Shown one piece after another: positions 8,980 to 16,987 of a stretch of 64,000 nucleotides of DNA (the stretch's first letter is position 1; each line of letters begins with the position of its first letter). The notes beneath the pieces are model-generated. The model did no database searches. It saw only the letters and a program-made list of their open reading frames with translations, and was not told where the DNA came from. The stretch is from Sphingobacterium sp. CZ-UAM (lineage in GTDB: Bacteria; Bacteroidota; Bacteroidia; Sphingobacteriales; Sphingobacteriaceae). The stretch is taken from contig NZ_MTCM01000010.1 in assembly GCF_002000245.1 (NCBI RefSeq), positions 62,001 through 126,000 of the forward strand. The letters are read 5' to 3'. The translations under genes and the position numbers were made by a program.

Positions 8980-9669
8980 TTAGAGGCCGCTTAGTAATCG
9001 AATATAATTATCAATATACGATAGCTTATCTTTTGATTTATATTGCTGGATATACCGGGGGTGATCCAAAGTAGTCATCTTTCCAAATAGTTTTTCCTCT
9101 TTATTGATTTTGGTCAAAAAGGAGGCATTCTTTTTTCCCAGGACAAATACTTCCTCAGTTTCGAGTCCCATTGAAATATGCTGTTTTAGCGATTCGACCA
9201 TAAATGGCTTTACCATGTCGAAGAGCTGTTTATCGTCGTAATAGTTTGCATTGATCCAGCTTTTGGGTTTGGTCTCCCGAACGATAGCGAGTGGGAAAGG
9301 AGAATTAATGTAAAATTGTTTGTAGAAGAGTTCGGCGCCACCATAAGTCTGGATCATGTCATACATAAAGACGGAGGAGATTTCATGCGTATGGGCAGAT
9401 TGCATTTTTATATCGCAGATACTGTATAACCGTTTGGTATCGGTAAAAGGGACGCCCGTCACACCGGCGCCATGTCTACTTGGATTGATACCGATGATAA
9501 ATTTACGTTTACTATTGTCGTCATAGTATTTATTGTAAAATTGCTGCATAACGATTAATGTCTCAGGGTTGTCGAGGTAGGGGTTGATGACATTAAAATC
9601 GGAAGGAAGATTTCCCTGATATTGAAGTTGTTTGTTAAATGCGATTACTTTTTGAGCAAAGGTTGTCAT
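8980..9669 (-). CDS. SMUG2-type uracil-DNA glycosylase family protein (DUF4918)
   Basis: A 229-residue protein with the glycosylase loop GINPSRHGAGVTG (about 60-72), followed by PFTDTKRL and a C-terminal DHPRYIQQY. These resemble the GINPG-like water-activating and HP-containing leucine loops of the uracil-DNA glycosylase superfamily, SMUG2/DUF4918 branch. It likely excises uracil or damaged pyrimidines in base-excision repair. A terminator at 9720-9743 separates it from the upstream slyD-like gene, so it should have its own promoter, although none is clear. Confidence 0.78.
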   Translation of the reverse strand: MTTFAQKVIAFNKQLQYQGNLPSDFNVINPYLDNPETLIVMQQFYNKYYDDNSKRKFIIGINPSRHGAGVTGVPFTDTKRLYSICDIKMQSAHTHEISSVFMYDMIQTYGGAELFYKQFYINSPFPLAIVRETKPKSWINANYYDDKQLFDMVKPFMVESLKQHISMGLETEEVFVLGKKNASFLTKINKEEKLFGKMTTLDHPRYIQQYKSKDKLSYIDNYIRLLSGL

Positions 9670-9719
9670 GATGGAACTTTTGAGAGAAAGGTACAGATTG
9701 TAAATAGCTAGGAACAGAA

Positions 9720-9743
9720 AAAGGGCGTTAATTGACGCCCTTT
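9720..9743 (-). terminator. Intrinsic terminator downstream of the slyD-like gene
   Basis: Inverted repeat with arms AAAGGGCGT (9720-9728) and ACGCCCTTT (9735-9743) and a 6-nt loop. An A-run on the left gives a U-tract for minus-strand transcripts. Confidence 0.85.
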
Positions 9744-9761
9744 CCTTGTTCTATATCCTGA

Positions 9762-10259
9762 TTAGTGACCTTGTGTGCCATCTACACCATGAGAATGTCC
9801 GTGAGACAATTCTTCTTCAGTAGCAGGGCGTACTGTTAAGATCTCAATATCAAAATTCAATGTTTTACCAGCCATTGGGTGGTTTAAGTCTGCGATAACA
9901 ATCTCTGGAGTTACTTCTGCAACTACAGCACGGAATTGATTTCCTTGGTTATCTTGCAAAGGCAATACTTCTCCAACTGGAGGAAGGCCTGTTTCTTTGA
10001 ACATGTCCACAGGTAGTTGAGCGAATGCTCTTTCGTCTTTTTCACCGTAAGCATCTTCCGGTGCCAATTCGAAAGAAATTTTGTCACCTACGTTTAAGTC
10101 AGCGATGTTTTCTTCAAATTTAGGCAACATCATACCTACACCATATAAGAAGTCTAAAGGTTGTTCTGCAGTTGTTTCTTCAACGAAAACTTTTTCACCG
10201 TTTTCTACTGTGTGAAGTCTGTACGTCAATGCTACGACGTCGTTTGCTTTTATAGCCAT
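9762..10259 (-). CDS. FKBP-type peptidyl-prolyl cis-trans isomerase, SlyD-like
   Basis: A 165-residue cytoplasmic protein with the FKBP fold interrupted by an IF chaperone domain (about 70-120). The PLDFLYGVGMMLPKFE segment and acidic EDAYGEKDE segment are typical of SlyD. The C-terminal tail is short and histidine-rich (HGHSHG and GH ends), suggesting metal binding as in SlyD, although it is shorter than the E. coli tail. It likely acts as a folding helper and proline isomerase, possibly in nickel handling. It lies 37 nt downstream of the YyaL-like gene and ends at a strong terminator. Confidence 0.87.
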   Translation of the reverse strand: MAIKANDVVALTYRLHTVENGEKVFVEETTAEQPLDFLYGVGMMLPKFEENIADLNVGDKISFELAPEDAYGEKDERAFAQLPVDMFKETGLPPVGEVLPLQDNQGNQFRAVVAEVTPEIVIADLNHPMAGKTLNFDIEILTVRPATEEELSHGHSHGVDGTQGH

Positions 10260-10296
10260 CTGATTTTGATTTTTGGGAGCCTAAGGCTACCGTTTA

Positions 10297-12297
10297 TTAA
10301 ATATAATTTATTAACGCTGTTATGGAATCTTGTGGAAGACTGCAGGTCTTATTCTTGCAAAGATATGCTTTTGTTTCCTTTCCGATTCTGTTCTCTAAGA
10401 GTGGAAGACTTTCTTCTGTGCCGCCGAGAACAAGTTTGTTGGGGATATAATGTTGATCCAGTTCCTTACGGAAAGCAATTGCTCCCGAACCTGTCAACGC
10501 GATTTCATTGATCCCATATATTTCTTCTAGCAATAATATTGCCCAATTTGAATAGGCCGAGCCGTAAGCTTTGATTTGAGGAAATACATTCGCCAGTAAT
10601 TGATCGGCAATTGCGGTATAATTTTCATCATCAAAAAGTAAACCCAGGCGCTTCAGCTGACGAACCATTGTTGAGGAAGAGGCAGGGATGACGTTGTCCA
10701 TGATCTCACTTTTTCGGGCGATCAGCTCTTCTGCTTCAACCGAGGTATAGTAAAATGTTTTTTGCTCGCCATCATAAAATAAGGCAATGGCTTTGTCAGC
10801 CAACTGCCGGGCAATAGTCAGCCATTTTTGGTCAAATGTGGCTTCATAGAGGGCTATAAAGGCCTCTATGGTAAAAGCATAGTCATCTAAAAAGCCTAAT
10901 ATTGCACGGTTTTTATCCTGGGGCTGATGTAATATAGTACTGTTTTCCTGGACCAGTTCCGTACAAATAAATGCAGCATTGTTCAATGCGAGATCTAAAA
11001 AGTGTGCTGTCCCAAGGCTACGGTAAGCGTCTACTAGTCCTTTCAACAAGAGCGCGTTCCAGGTGGTCAATTGTTTGTGATCGAGGCCCGGTCGAACACG
11101 TTGCTCCCGATAATCAAATAGTTTTCTTTTGGAAGTTTTTAAAAACTCTGCCCATTCGTCAGCTGACATATTGACCTTTGTCGCCAATTGATCGGCATTA
11201 ATGGCGCAAATGGGGACATTTGTATGTTCTTCTTCCCAATTGCCGCTCTCAGTAATGTTAAAATATTGATTGAATATGGCCGCATCTTCACCCAGAATTT
11301 CGTCAAATTCAGCTTTTGAAAACGAATAGTATTTTCCCTCTATGCCTTCACTATCGGCGTCCAAAGCACTGTAAAAACCATGATTGGGAGCAAGCATTTC
11401 ACGTTCAGCCCAGGCAATAGTTTCCTCGATTATTCTTTTATAGAATGGGTCTTTATTGTGTTGATAGGCTTCGGCATAGAGCGAAAGCAGTTGCCCATTG
11501 TCGTATAACATTTTTTCGAAATGGGGAATATGCCAGTAATGATCTACTGAATAGCGCGCAAAACCGCCGCCAATCTGATCATAGATTCCTCCGGCGCCTA
11601 TTTTTTTTAAGGTAAAATGTACATGATCCAATATGGCTTGATCACCAGAGAGTACAGCATATTTTAAAAAGAAAGACCAGTTGTTGGGAAGCGGAAATTT
11701 GGGTGCTCTTGTATAACCGCCTTCTTTCTTATCGAAGGTTTCGCTCCAGGGAATAATAATTTCTTCGAGATCTTTGTGTGTGTATTGTTCGGGGATGGGG
11801 TGGATAGGAAGTTTCTCGGCCCGCTGGATACCATTATTCAATTTATTGGCATAATCCAGCGCAACTTCAGGTTTTTCTTCCCACATCTGCGCAATCTGTA
11901 ACAGGATATTTTGCCAGTCGTGCGGCTTGAAATAGGTACCTCCATAAATCGGGCGACCATCCGGCAGACAGATGCAGTTCAAAGGCCAGCCCCCCGCATT
12001 GGTCATCAACTGAACCGCAAGCATATAGACTTGATCGATATCTGGGCGTTCTTCGCGGTCAATTTTGATGGACACGAAAAATTTGTTCATGGTTTGGGCG
12101 ATAGCTGTGTTTTCAAAACTCTCCCGTTCCATCACATGACACCAATGGCAGGCTGAATAGCCGATGCTGACAATAATAAGTTTATTTTCGTCTTTTGCCT
12201 TGTTTAAGGCTGCGGTCCCCCACGGCATCCAATCCACGGGATTGTGTGCGTGCTGTTTAAGGTAAGGGGAATTTTCAAACTGCAGTTGATTCGCCAT
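10297..12297 (-). CDS. Thioredoxin domain protein, YyaL/SPATA20 family (DUF255)
   Basis: A 666-residue protein. The N-terminal thioredoxin-like domain starts with NSPYLKQHAHNPVDW and has the active site CHWC (Cys50-Cys53). The rest is an alpha/alpha-toroid like N-acylglucosamine 2-epimerases and glycoside hydrolases, with WHIPHFEKMLYDN and DADSEG signatures. No signal peptide is visible, so it is probably cytoplasmic. The family is conserved from bacteria to mammals, but its biochemical role is not settled. Length agrees with bacterial members. Confidence 0.87.
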   Translation of the reverse strand: MANQLQFENSPYLKQHAHNPVDWMPWGTAALNKAKDENKLIIVSIGYSACHWCHVMERESFENTAIAQTMNKFFVSIKIDREERPDIDQVYMLAVQLMTNAGGWPLNCICLPDGRPIYGGTYFKPHDWQNILLQIAQMWEEKPEVALDYANKLNNGIQRAEKLPIHPIPEQYTHKDLEEIIIPWSETFDKKEGGYTRAPKFPLPNNWSFFLKYAVLSGDQAILDHVHFTLKKIGAGGIYDQIGGGFARYSVDHYWHIPHFEKMLYDNGQLLSLYAEAYQHNKDPFYKRIIEETIAWAEREMLAPNHGFYSALDADSEGIEGKYYSFSKAEFDEILGEDAAIFNQYFNITESGNWEEEHTNVPICAINADQLATKVNMSADEWAEFLKTSKRKLFDYREQRVRPGLDHKQLTTWNALLLKGLVDAYRSLGTAHFLDLALNNAAFICTELVQENSTILHQPQDKNRAILGFLDDYAFTIEAFIALYEATFDQKWLTIARQLADKAIALFYDGEQKTFYYTSVEAEELIARKSEIMDNVIPASSSTMVRQLKRLGLLFDDENYTAIADQLLANVFPQIKAYGSAYSNWAILLLEEIYGINEIALTGSGAIAFRKELDQHYIPNKLVLGGTEESLPLLENRIGKETKAYLCKNKTCSLPQDSITALINYI

Positions 12298-12534
12298 AAG
12301 ACGAAGGTAGTGAAAAAGGAGGAAAATTTAATTCCGCTATCTCCAGAGTGTATGATAATTAAAATAAATTTTTGAGAACGTAAATATAGCATAACTCACA
12401 AGATGTGCCCCAAGCTAGATGATATTTGGATTACGGTGCTATTCATTATTGGTAAAGCAATAAAATCAAATTACCGTGAAATAGATAAAACGATTGCCTA
12501 TCGTTAGTTGGTCATTTCTTGGAATTAATTTGAT

Positions 12535-13026
12535 TTAATCAACGATCTGTACAAGATCGGCACAATTACCACTGAGCATTTGAAAAGTGAAGCCGGCATC
12601 GAGCTTAATCTCTGCAAAAGATGAAGTACGCAAATAGGCCGGCCTCCTGGTCAGATACTCAACCAGATCAGTCAATGTAGGGTTATGCCCAAAAAGTAGC
12701 ACATGGTCGATATGATCAGGAATGGTGTTGATGACCGAAAGTAAATGCTTGTATGTGCATTCGTAAATAGAATCTTCTATCTGAATATCAAATTGGGGAG
12801 AGCCCATAACATCCAAAAAAACTTTGGCGGTCTGCAAAGCTCTATTAGCCGGTGAACTGATGACAATACTGTTCTCATTAAGTGTTAGTTTGGCTGCAAG
12901 TTTACCTGCGACTTGTTTTGCATGTTGTATGCCTTCAGAGGTTAATGCGCGGTCAAAATCATTGATTCCGGGAATAGTTTCGGCTTTAGCGTGTCGGATG
13001 ATATAGAATTTTTTACTGTTATCCAT
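12535..13026 (-). CDS. SixA-like histidine phosphatase
   Basis: A 163-residue protein starting at the ATG at 13024-13026. The frame extends further to 13125, but the extra residues show no family similarity. The phosphatase RHG-type motif is IIRHAKAE (His12). A second histidine is in LLFGHNPTLTDL, the expected proton-donor segment. Members such as E. coli SixA dephosphorylate phosphohistidine on carrier or histidine-kinase domains. The target here is unknown. Confidence 0.83.
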   Translation of the reverse strand: MDNSKKFYIIRHAKAETIPGINDFDRALTSEGIQHAKQVAGKLAAKLTLNENSIVISSPANRALQTAKVFLDVMGSPQFDIQIEDSIYECTYKHLLSVINTIPDHIDHVLLFGHNPTLTDLVEYLTRRPAYLRTSSFAEIKLDAGFTFQMLSGNCADLVQIVD

Positions 13027-13394
13027 GATTAAATTTTTGATTCCTATTAATAATATTAACGTTCGTAGACTCCTATTCATTGTGTAGTCCGGTCCGGGAC
13101 TATTAGCTATTGCATATGAATACAAATAATAACAAACGAAGTTTTAAAAAAAAAGCATATCTCATCAATGACTTGTGCACCTGATTCTTTATGGCTTTTA
13201 ATAGATGAACGGCATTGCATTCTCAAAAATAATCTGTTGGTGTTAAAAGACTAAATGTCTTTTTTTTCAATAGTTGCTAAATTTAAATGGTAATATACTA
13301 ATTTTGTGCCGCACATGCGCCATCAATTTATTTTATCTGTTATAAAGCCGATTGTTAAGTAGCATTTTTTTGTATCTACCGTTTGAGTTTAACT
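13027..13394. other. 368-bp intergenic region, divergent
   Basis: AT-rich spacer between the SixA-like gene (leftward) and the glycan cluster (rightward). A TAATTTTG -7 element at 13299-13306 points rightward. I see no RNA gene or repeat. Confidence 0.4.
13299..13306 (+). promoter_or_regulatory. Putative -7 element before the glycan cluster
   Basis: TAATTTTG matches TAnnTTTG. Predicted transcription start is near 13313, about 80 nt before the lipoprotein ATG. No good TTTG is seen at -33. Confidence 0.35.
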
Positions 13395-14636
13395 ATGATT
13401 CGTAATTTTTTGATACTCCTATATGGAGTTGTTGTCCTTATGGCTTGTCACCGTTCAGAGGATTTTTTTGCACAAGAAGTAGAAGCTCCTATTTGGACTA
13501 TCAATCCGATCGATTCTGTTTCTTTTGACAACGATGAAGGACTGGTTAATATTCATACTGTTGCGGATGCAAATTTTATGGGGTTAAAGAACCCTACGGA
13601 GTTTCTGGATATCTCGGGTGTAAATGCGAGCTACTGCCATCCGGACGTTTTGTATTTTCCCAACAAATTCAATGGTTATAGATATTGGATGGTTTTCACC
13701 CCTTATTTCGGAGCAGTAGGCACCAATCAAAATTCAAAGAAATTTGAAAATCCGAGTATTGTCGTATCAAATGATGGCCTTGATTGGACTAATCCTCCGG
13801 GTTTAACTAACCCAATTATTAATGCGCCATATCCAAAAGAAAGCTTTCGTGAAAATAAAGTGGATCCGATTCAAGGATTTTGGTCCGATGTAGATTGGGT
13901 ATTCCTGAATGATCGATTTTATCTGTATTACAGAGGTAGTTTTATAACAGCGCAATCATTAAAAAGCAAATGTGTGCTCACGAATACGAATTTTGATCGT
14001 TTGAAACTAGATGCACATCGGACTATTGTGCAACAAACCTCAACGGATGGTATAAGATGGTCCAATTTAAACATCGCCTTTACTAGTAACCCACCATTTA
14101 CTCCAAAGAATGACCATGTGTTGTCTCCTTCATTTATTCATAATGGAAGCCAATTTTTGAGTTATGAAATAGAATTGAATCTTAATCGGAGAAATTTTAA
14201 AGGGAAAGAACCTTCGTATGTAGTGCGTAGAACTTCTACTGATGGTATTAATTTTACTGGTTTTAAGGAGAGTAAACTGGTCAATTTTCTTAATAAACCT
14301 TGGTTAAGAGAGAGTTCTGCAAATTCACCTTGGCATATTCAGGCAACTTTTGTTGACGGCTATTATTTTTTATGTATTGCTGTCGGAGACGTAAAAAAAT
14401 ATACGGCTGAATTATTATATGTTGCTTATTCCAAAGACGGTATAAATTTCAAAGTTTTTCCGAAGCCATTATTAAAAAATAATGCCTATCGCAGTGCAAT
14501 TTTTCCAATGGGAACTAGTGAATCATTAATTAAAATGGGGGCAATGATCGGTAATAAATCAGGCGAATTCCGTTATCGCGAATTCACACTAAGCAAAGAA
14601 AAAATCAAAAATTCTTTGGTTGATTGTCCCAATTAG
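13395..14636 (+). CDS. Lipoprotein with predicted beta-propeller (GH43/GH32-like or BNR-like repeats)
   Basis: A 413-residue protein from the ATG at 13395 (an upstream TTG at 13383 is in frame). The signal ends in LMAC-H, a lipobox, so it should be membrane-anchored. At least four propeller-like repeats end in SxDGxxW/F: SNDGLDW, STDGIRW, STDGINF and SKDGINF. This blade pattern is seen in sialidase-like and GH43/GH32-like propellers. I cannot assign a catalytic triad. It opens the glycosyltransferase cluster 35 nt before the first glycosyltransferase gene, so it may bind or trim the same glycan. Confidence 0.6.
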   Translation: MIRNFLILLYGVVVLMACHRSEDFFAQEVEAPIWTINPIDSVSFDNDEGLVNIHTVADANFMGLKNPTEFLDISGVNASYCHPDVLYFPNKFNGYRYWMVFTPYFGAVGTNQNSKKFENPSIVVSNDGLDWTNPPGLTNPIINAPYPKESFRENKVDPIQGFWSDVDWVFLNDRFYLYYRGSFITAQSLKSKCVLTNTNFDRLKLDAHRTIVQQTSTDGIRWSNLNIAFTSNPPFTPKNDHVLSPSFIHNGSQFLSYEIELNLNRRNFKGKEPSYVVRRTSTDGINFTGFKESKLVNFLNKPWLRESSANSPWHIQATFVDGYYFLCIAVGDVKKYTAELLYVAYSKDGINFKVFPKPLLKNNAYRSAIFPMGTSESLIKMGAMIGNKSGEFRYREFTLSKEKIKNSLVDCPN

Positions 14637-14671
14637 CTTTATTGTCAAATTAATTTTGTATATTAATATTC

Positions 14672-15721
14672 ATGAGAGCGAGTTTTGATCGTATGGAAAT
14701 ATCTCTGGATATCGCTATATCGGTAATAATACCTGTTTATAATGTTGAAAAATTTTTAAAAGAAACAATCGAAAGTGTACTGAATCAGGAGCTGCAAAAT
14801 TTCGAAATAATATTAATCAACGATGGTAGTACTGATTCCTCCGCAGCAATTTGTAGAAAGTACGCCGCTTTAGATTCGAGAATTTATTTTTTTAATCAGC
14901 AAAATCGAGGCGTCTCTGTTGCCAGAAATGAAGGACTAAAATATGCAAAAGGGAAATATGTTTACTTTTTGGATTCAGATGATACTATTGCTACTGATTT
15001 TCTTTCAAGCTCGTTTAGAATCGCCGACGATTGTCAGGCGGATATTTTAGTTGTAGGAGAGTATTTTACCCGCCTGCTCCCTTTCCCTACAGCTTTGCCT
15101 ACCTGTGGACAGATTATAAAAAGAAGTTTTCTTGAAGAATTTTCGGATATACGCTTTCCTGAAGGTATTCAACCTTGTGAGGATGGTTTGTTATCGCATC
15201 GATTATTGGCCTTGACTAATAAATTGGCTGCCAATGAAAAAGCAGTCTATTTTTATAGAAAACATGAAAATCAAAATCATATTAAAATCCATCATAATTG
15301 CTGGAAAGTTTTGCGCCAAATTCCGCAGTGGTTTGATCTTTTGGATAAATTTTACTCAAGCTATCATCTTTTTTCAGACAAAGCACTACACCTAGCCAGG
15401 TTTATAGAGCATGAACCTTTTTATTTGCGGTATACAGAAATGCCGTTGGACAATGAGCAAAAAAAATATTTATTTAATTTGATCCGTTCCTATTTTAATT
15501 TAAAGGTGTCCTGTTATTTAAGTGATAAAGAAAAAAAGTCGTTAAGTAAACCTTTTCTGTTTTTTTTGGCAGCGCCTGATTATAAGAAATTTGATGAGTT
15601 TTATTTAAAATACAAAGTACTTCGCACCCAAAAGAAACGTATTTATTTACTATTTTCTAAACTTATACCAATTCCTAAGGTAAAGAAAAGAGTTAAGCAT
15701 TACCTACGTAACTATTATTAA
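14672..15721 (+). CDS. Glycosyltransferase family 2
   Basis: A 349-residue GT-A enzyme. The N-terminus has SVIIPVYNVEKF and NDGSTDSS, and the metal-binding acidic motif is LDSDD (about residue 104). The C-terminal half is lysine-rich and without predicted helices across the membrane. A second ATG 21 nt downstream (14693) is an equally good start and gives a tighter N-terminus. It is followed 3 nt later by a GT4 gene, so the two are co-transcribed. Donor and acceptor sugars cannot be told from sequence. Confidence 0.86.
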   Translation: MRASFDRMEISLDIAISVIIPVYNVEKFLKETIESVLNQELQNFEIILINDGSTDSSAAICRKYAALDSRIYFFNQQNRGVSVARNEGLKYAKGKYVYFLDSDDTIATDFLSSSFRIADDCQADILVVGEYFTRLLPFPTALPTCGQIIKRSFLEEFSDIRFPEGIQPCEDGLLSHRLLALTNKLAANEKAVYFYRKHENQNHIKIHHNCWKVLRQIPQWFDLLDKFYSSYHLFSDKALHLARFIEHEPFYLRYTEMPLDNEQKKYLFNLIRSYFNLKVSCYLSDKEKKSLSKPFLFFLAAPDYKKFDEFYLKYKVLRTQKKRIYLLFSKLIPIPKVKKRVKHYLRNYY

Positions 15722-15724
15722 TCG

Positions 15725-16987
15725 ATGAAAATTTTAATTATTCAGCATTTATTTTTTTTGAACGGAACGGGCGGAACGGAGAAAATAGCATGTTTTCTGG
15801 CAAATAATTTTTTTGATCAGGGATATCAGGTAGAAATAATGACATGCGAAAATACCAATGGAAAAGCAATGTTTCCTTTATATCCAGAAATAAAGGTTAC
15901 CAATATCTTTGATCCAGGAATAGAGCAGCTCGATCTACAGCCTATATACAATTATAAAGGGAGAAACCCTTTTTTGTGGATAAAACATAAAATCAAAAAA
16001 AAAATAGCAAAAAGATATAATAGCAAAATATTGGAAAAGGTGGGTGGGGAGAGCATGCTATATCGGTTCAATCTAGAGAAACGTGCGCTGAATTGGAAAC
16101 GGCATATTGATTCAGTTAAGCCTGATCTCATCATAACAATGTCAATCGCAAGCTTGTTAGAAATCACTTATCAGAATTCAATTGGAATACCGATCATTGA
16201 TTCGGTCAACGGTAGGCCTGATTATGATTTTAAGGACATGTTTGGTAGTAGGAAGCCGTTTATGGTGGATTTGTTGACTACTGCGTTTATGCATCTTAAG
16301 GGCATTCAAGTTTTATTTGAGAGCTATAAAGATTATCTCCCAAGTAGTTTTACAGGCAAGTATGTTGTTATCCCAAATCCGGTGCCGCAAATAGAAGATA
16401 CTATGTTAGTTAATCATGATAGAGAAAAACCACGGAAACGGATAATACATATTGCAAGACTGGATGTTGAGTGTAAGCAACAAAATATTCTTATTGATAT
16501 ATTCTCTAGATTGAGTGATAAATACCAAACATGGGATATGGAACTTTGGGGCATTGGCCCCGACTATAATCAATTAAAGGATCAGATTGAATCTTTGGAC
16601 TTGGCTGACCGAATTTATCTGAAGGGTTTTACAAAAGATCCCATAAGGCAGTTATTTAAGTCGGATCTGTTTGTATTTCCGAGTAAGTATGAAGGGTTTC
16701 CTTTAGCATTGACTGAAGCTATGTCTATCGGGTTACCCTGTCTTGGCTTCAGTTCCTGTTCTGGCGTAAATGAACTTATACAACACGAGAAAACGGGGTA
16801 TTTAGCTTCGTCCATAGCAGATTTCGAGATTTATTTAACTCTTTTAATGAATGACCCCAAAAAAAGAGCAGAATTTGGAATTGCGGCACATGAAGCTATG
16901 TCTAAATATGCCCCCGAAATAGTAAAAGCAAGCTGGAATAATTTTATCTCGGAAGTTATTGAAGGGGAAGGACATCGAGATCAATAA
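15725..16987 (+). CDS. Glycosyltransferase family 4
   Basis: A 420-residue GT-B enzyme. The N-terminal glycine-rich loop NGTGGTEKIACFLA fits acceptor binding. The C-terminal Rossmann domain carries VFPSKYEGFPLALTEAMSIGLP, the EX7E nucleotide-sugar motif, around residues 318-340. It forms a pair with the preceding GT2 gene. Its last 32 nt overlap the 3' end of the convergent GT2-GT4 fusion gene. Confidence 0.87.
   Translation: MKILIIQHLFFLNGTGGTEKIACFLANNFFDQGYQVEIMTCENTNGKAMFPLYPEIKVTNIFDPGIEQLDLQPIYNYKGRNPFLWIKHKIKKKIAKRYNSKILEKVGGESMLYRFNLEKRALNWKRHIDSVKPDLIITMSIASLLEITYQNSIGIPIIDSVNGRPDYDFKDMFGSRKPFMVDLLTTAFMHLKGIQVLFESYKDYLPSSFTGKYVVIPNPVPQIEDTMLVNHDREKPRKRIIHIARLDVECKQQNILIDIFSRLSDKYQTWDMELWGIGPDYNQLKDQIESLDLADRIYLKGFTKDPIRQLFKSDLFVFPSKYEGFPLALTEAMSIGLPCLGFSSCSGVNELIQHEKTGYLASSIADFEIYLTLLMNDPKKRAEFGIAAHEAMSKYAPEIVKASWNNFISEVIEGEGHRDQ

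Noticed and set aside
12489..12505. Small hairpin AACGAT/ATCGTT downstream of the SixA-like gene
   Set aside because: Only 6 bp with low GC and a weak U-tract; not enough for a terminator call.
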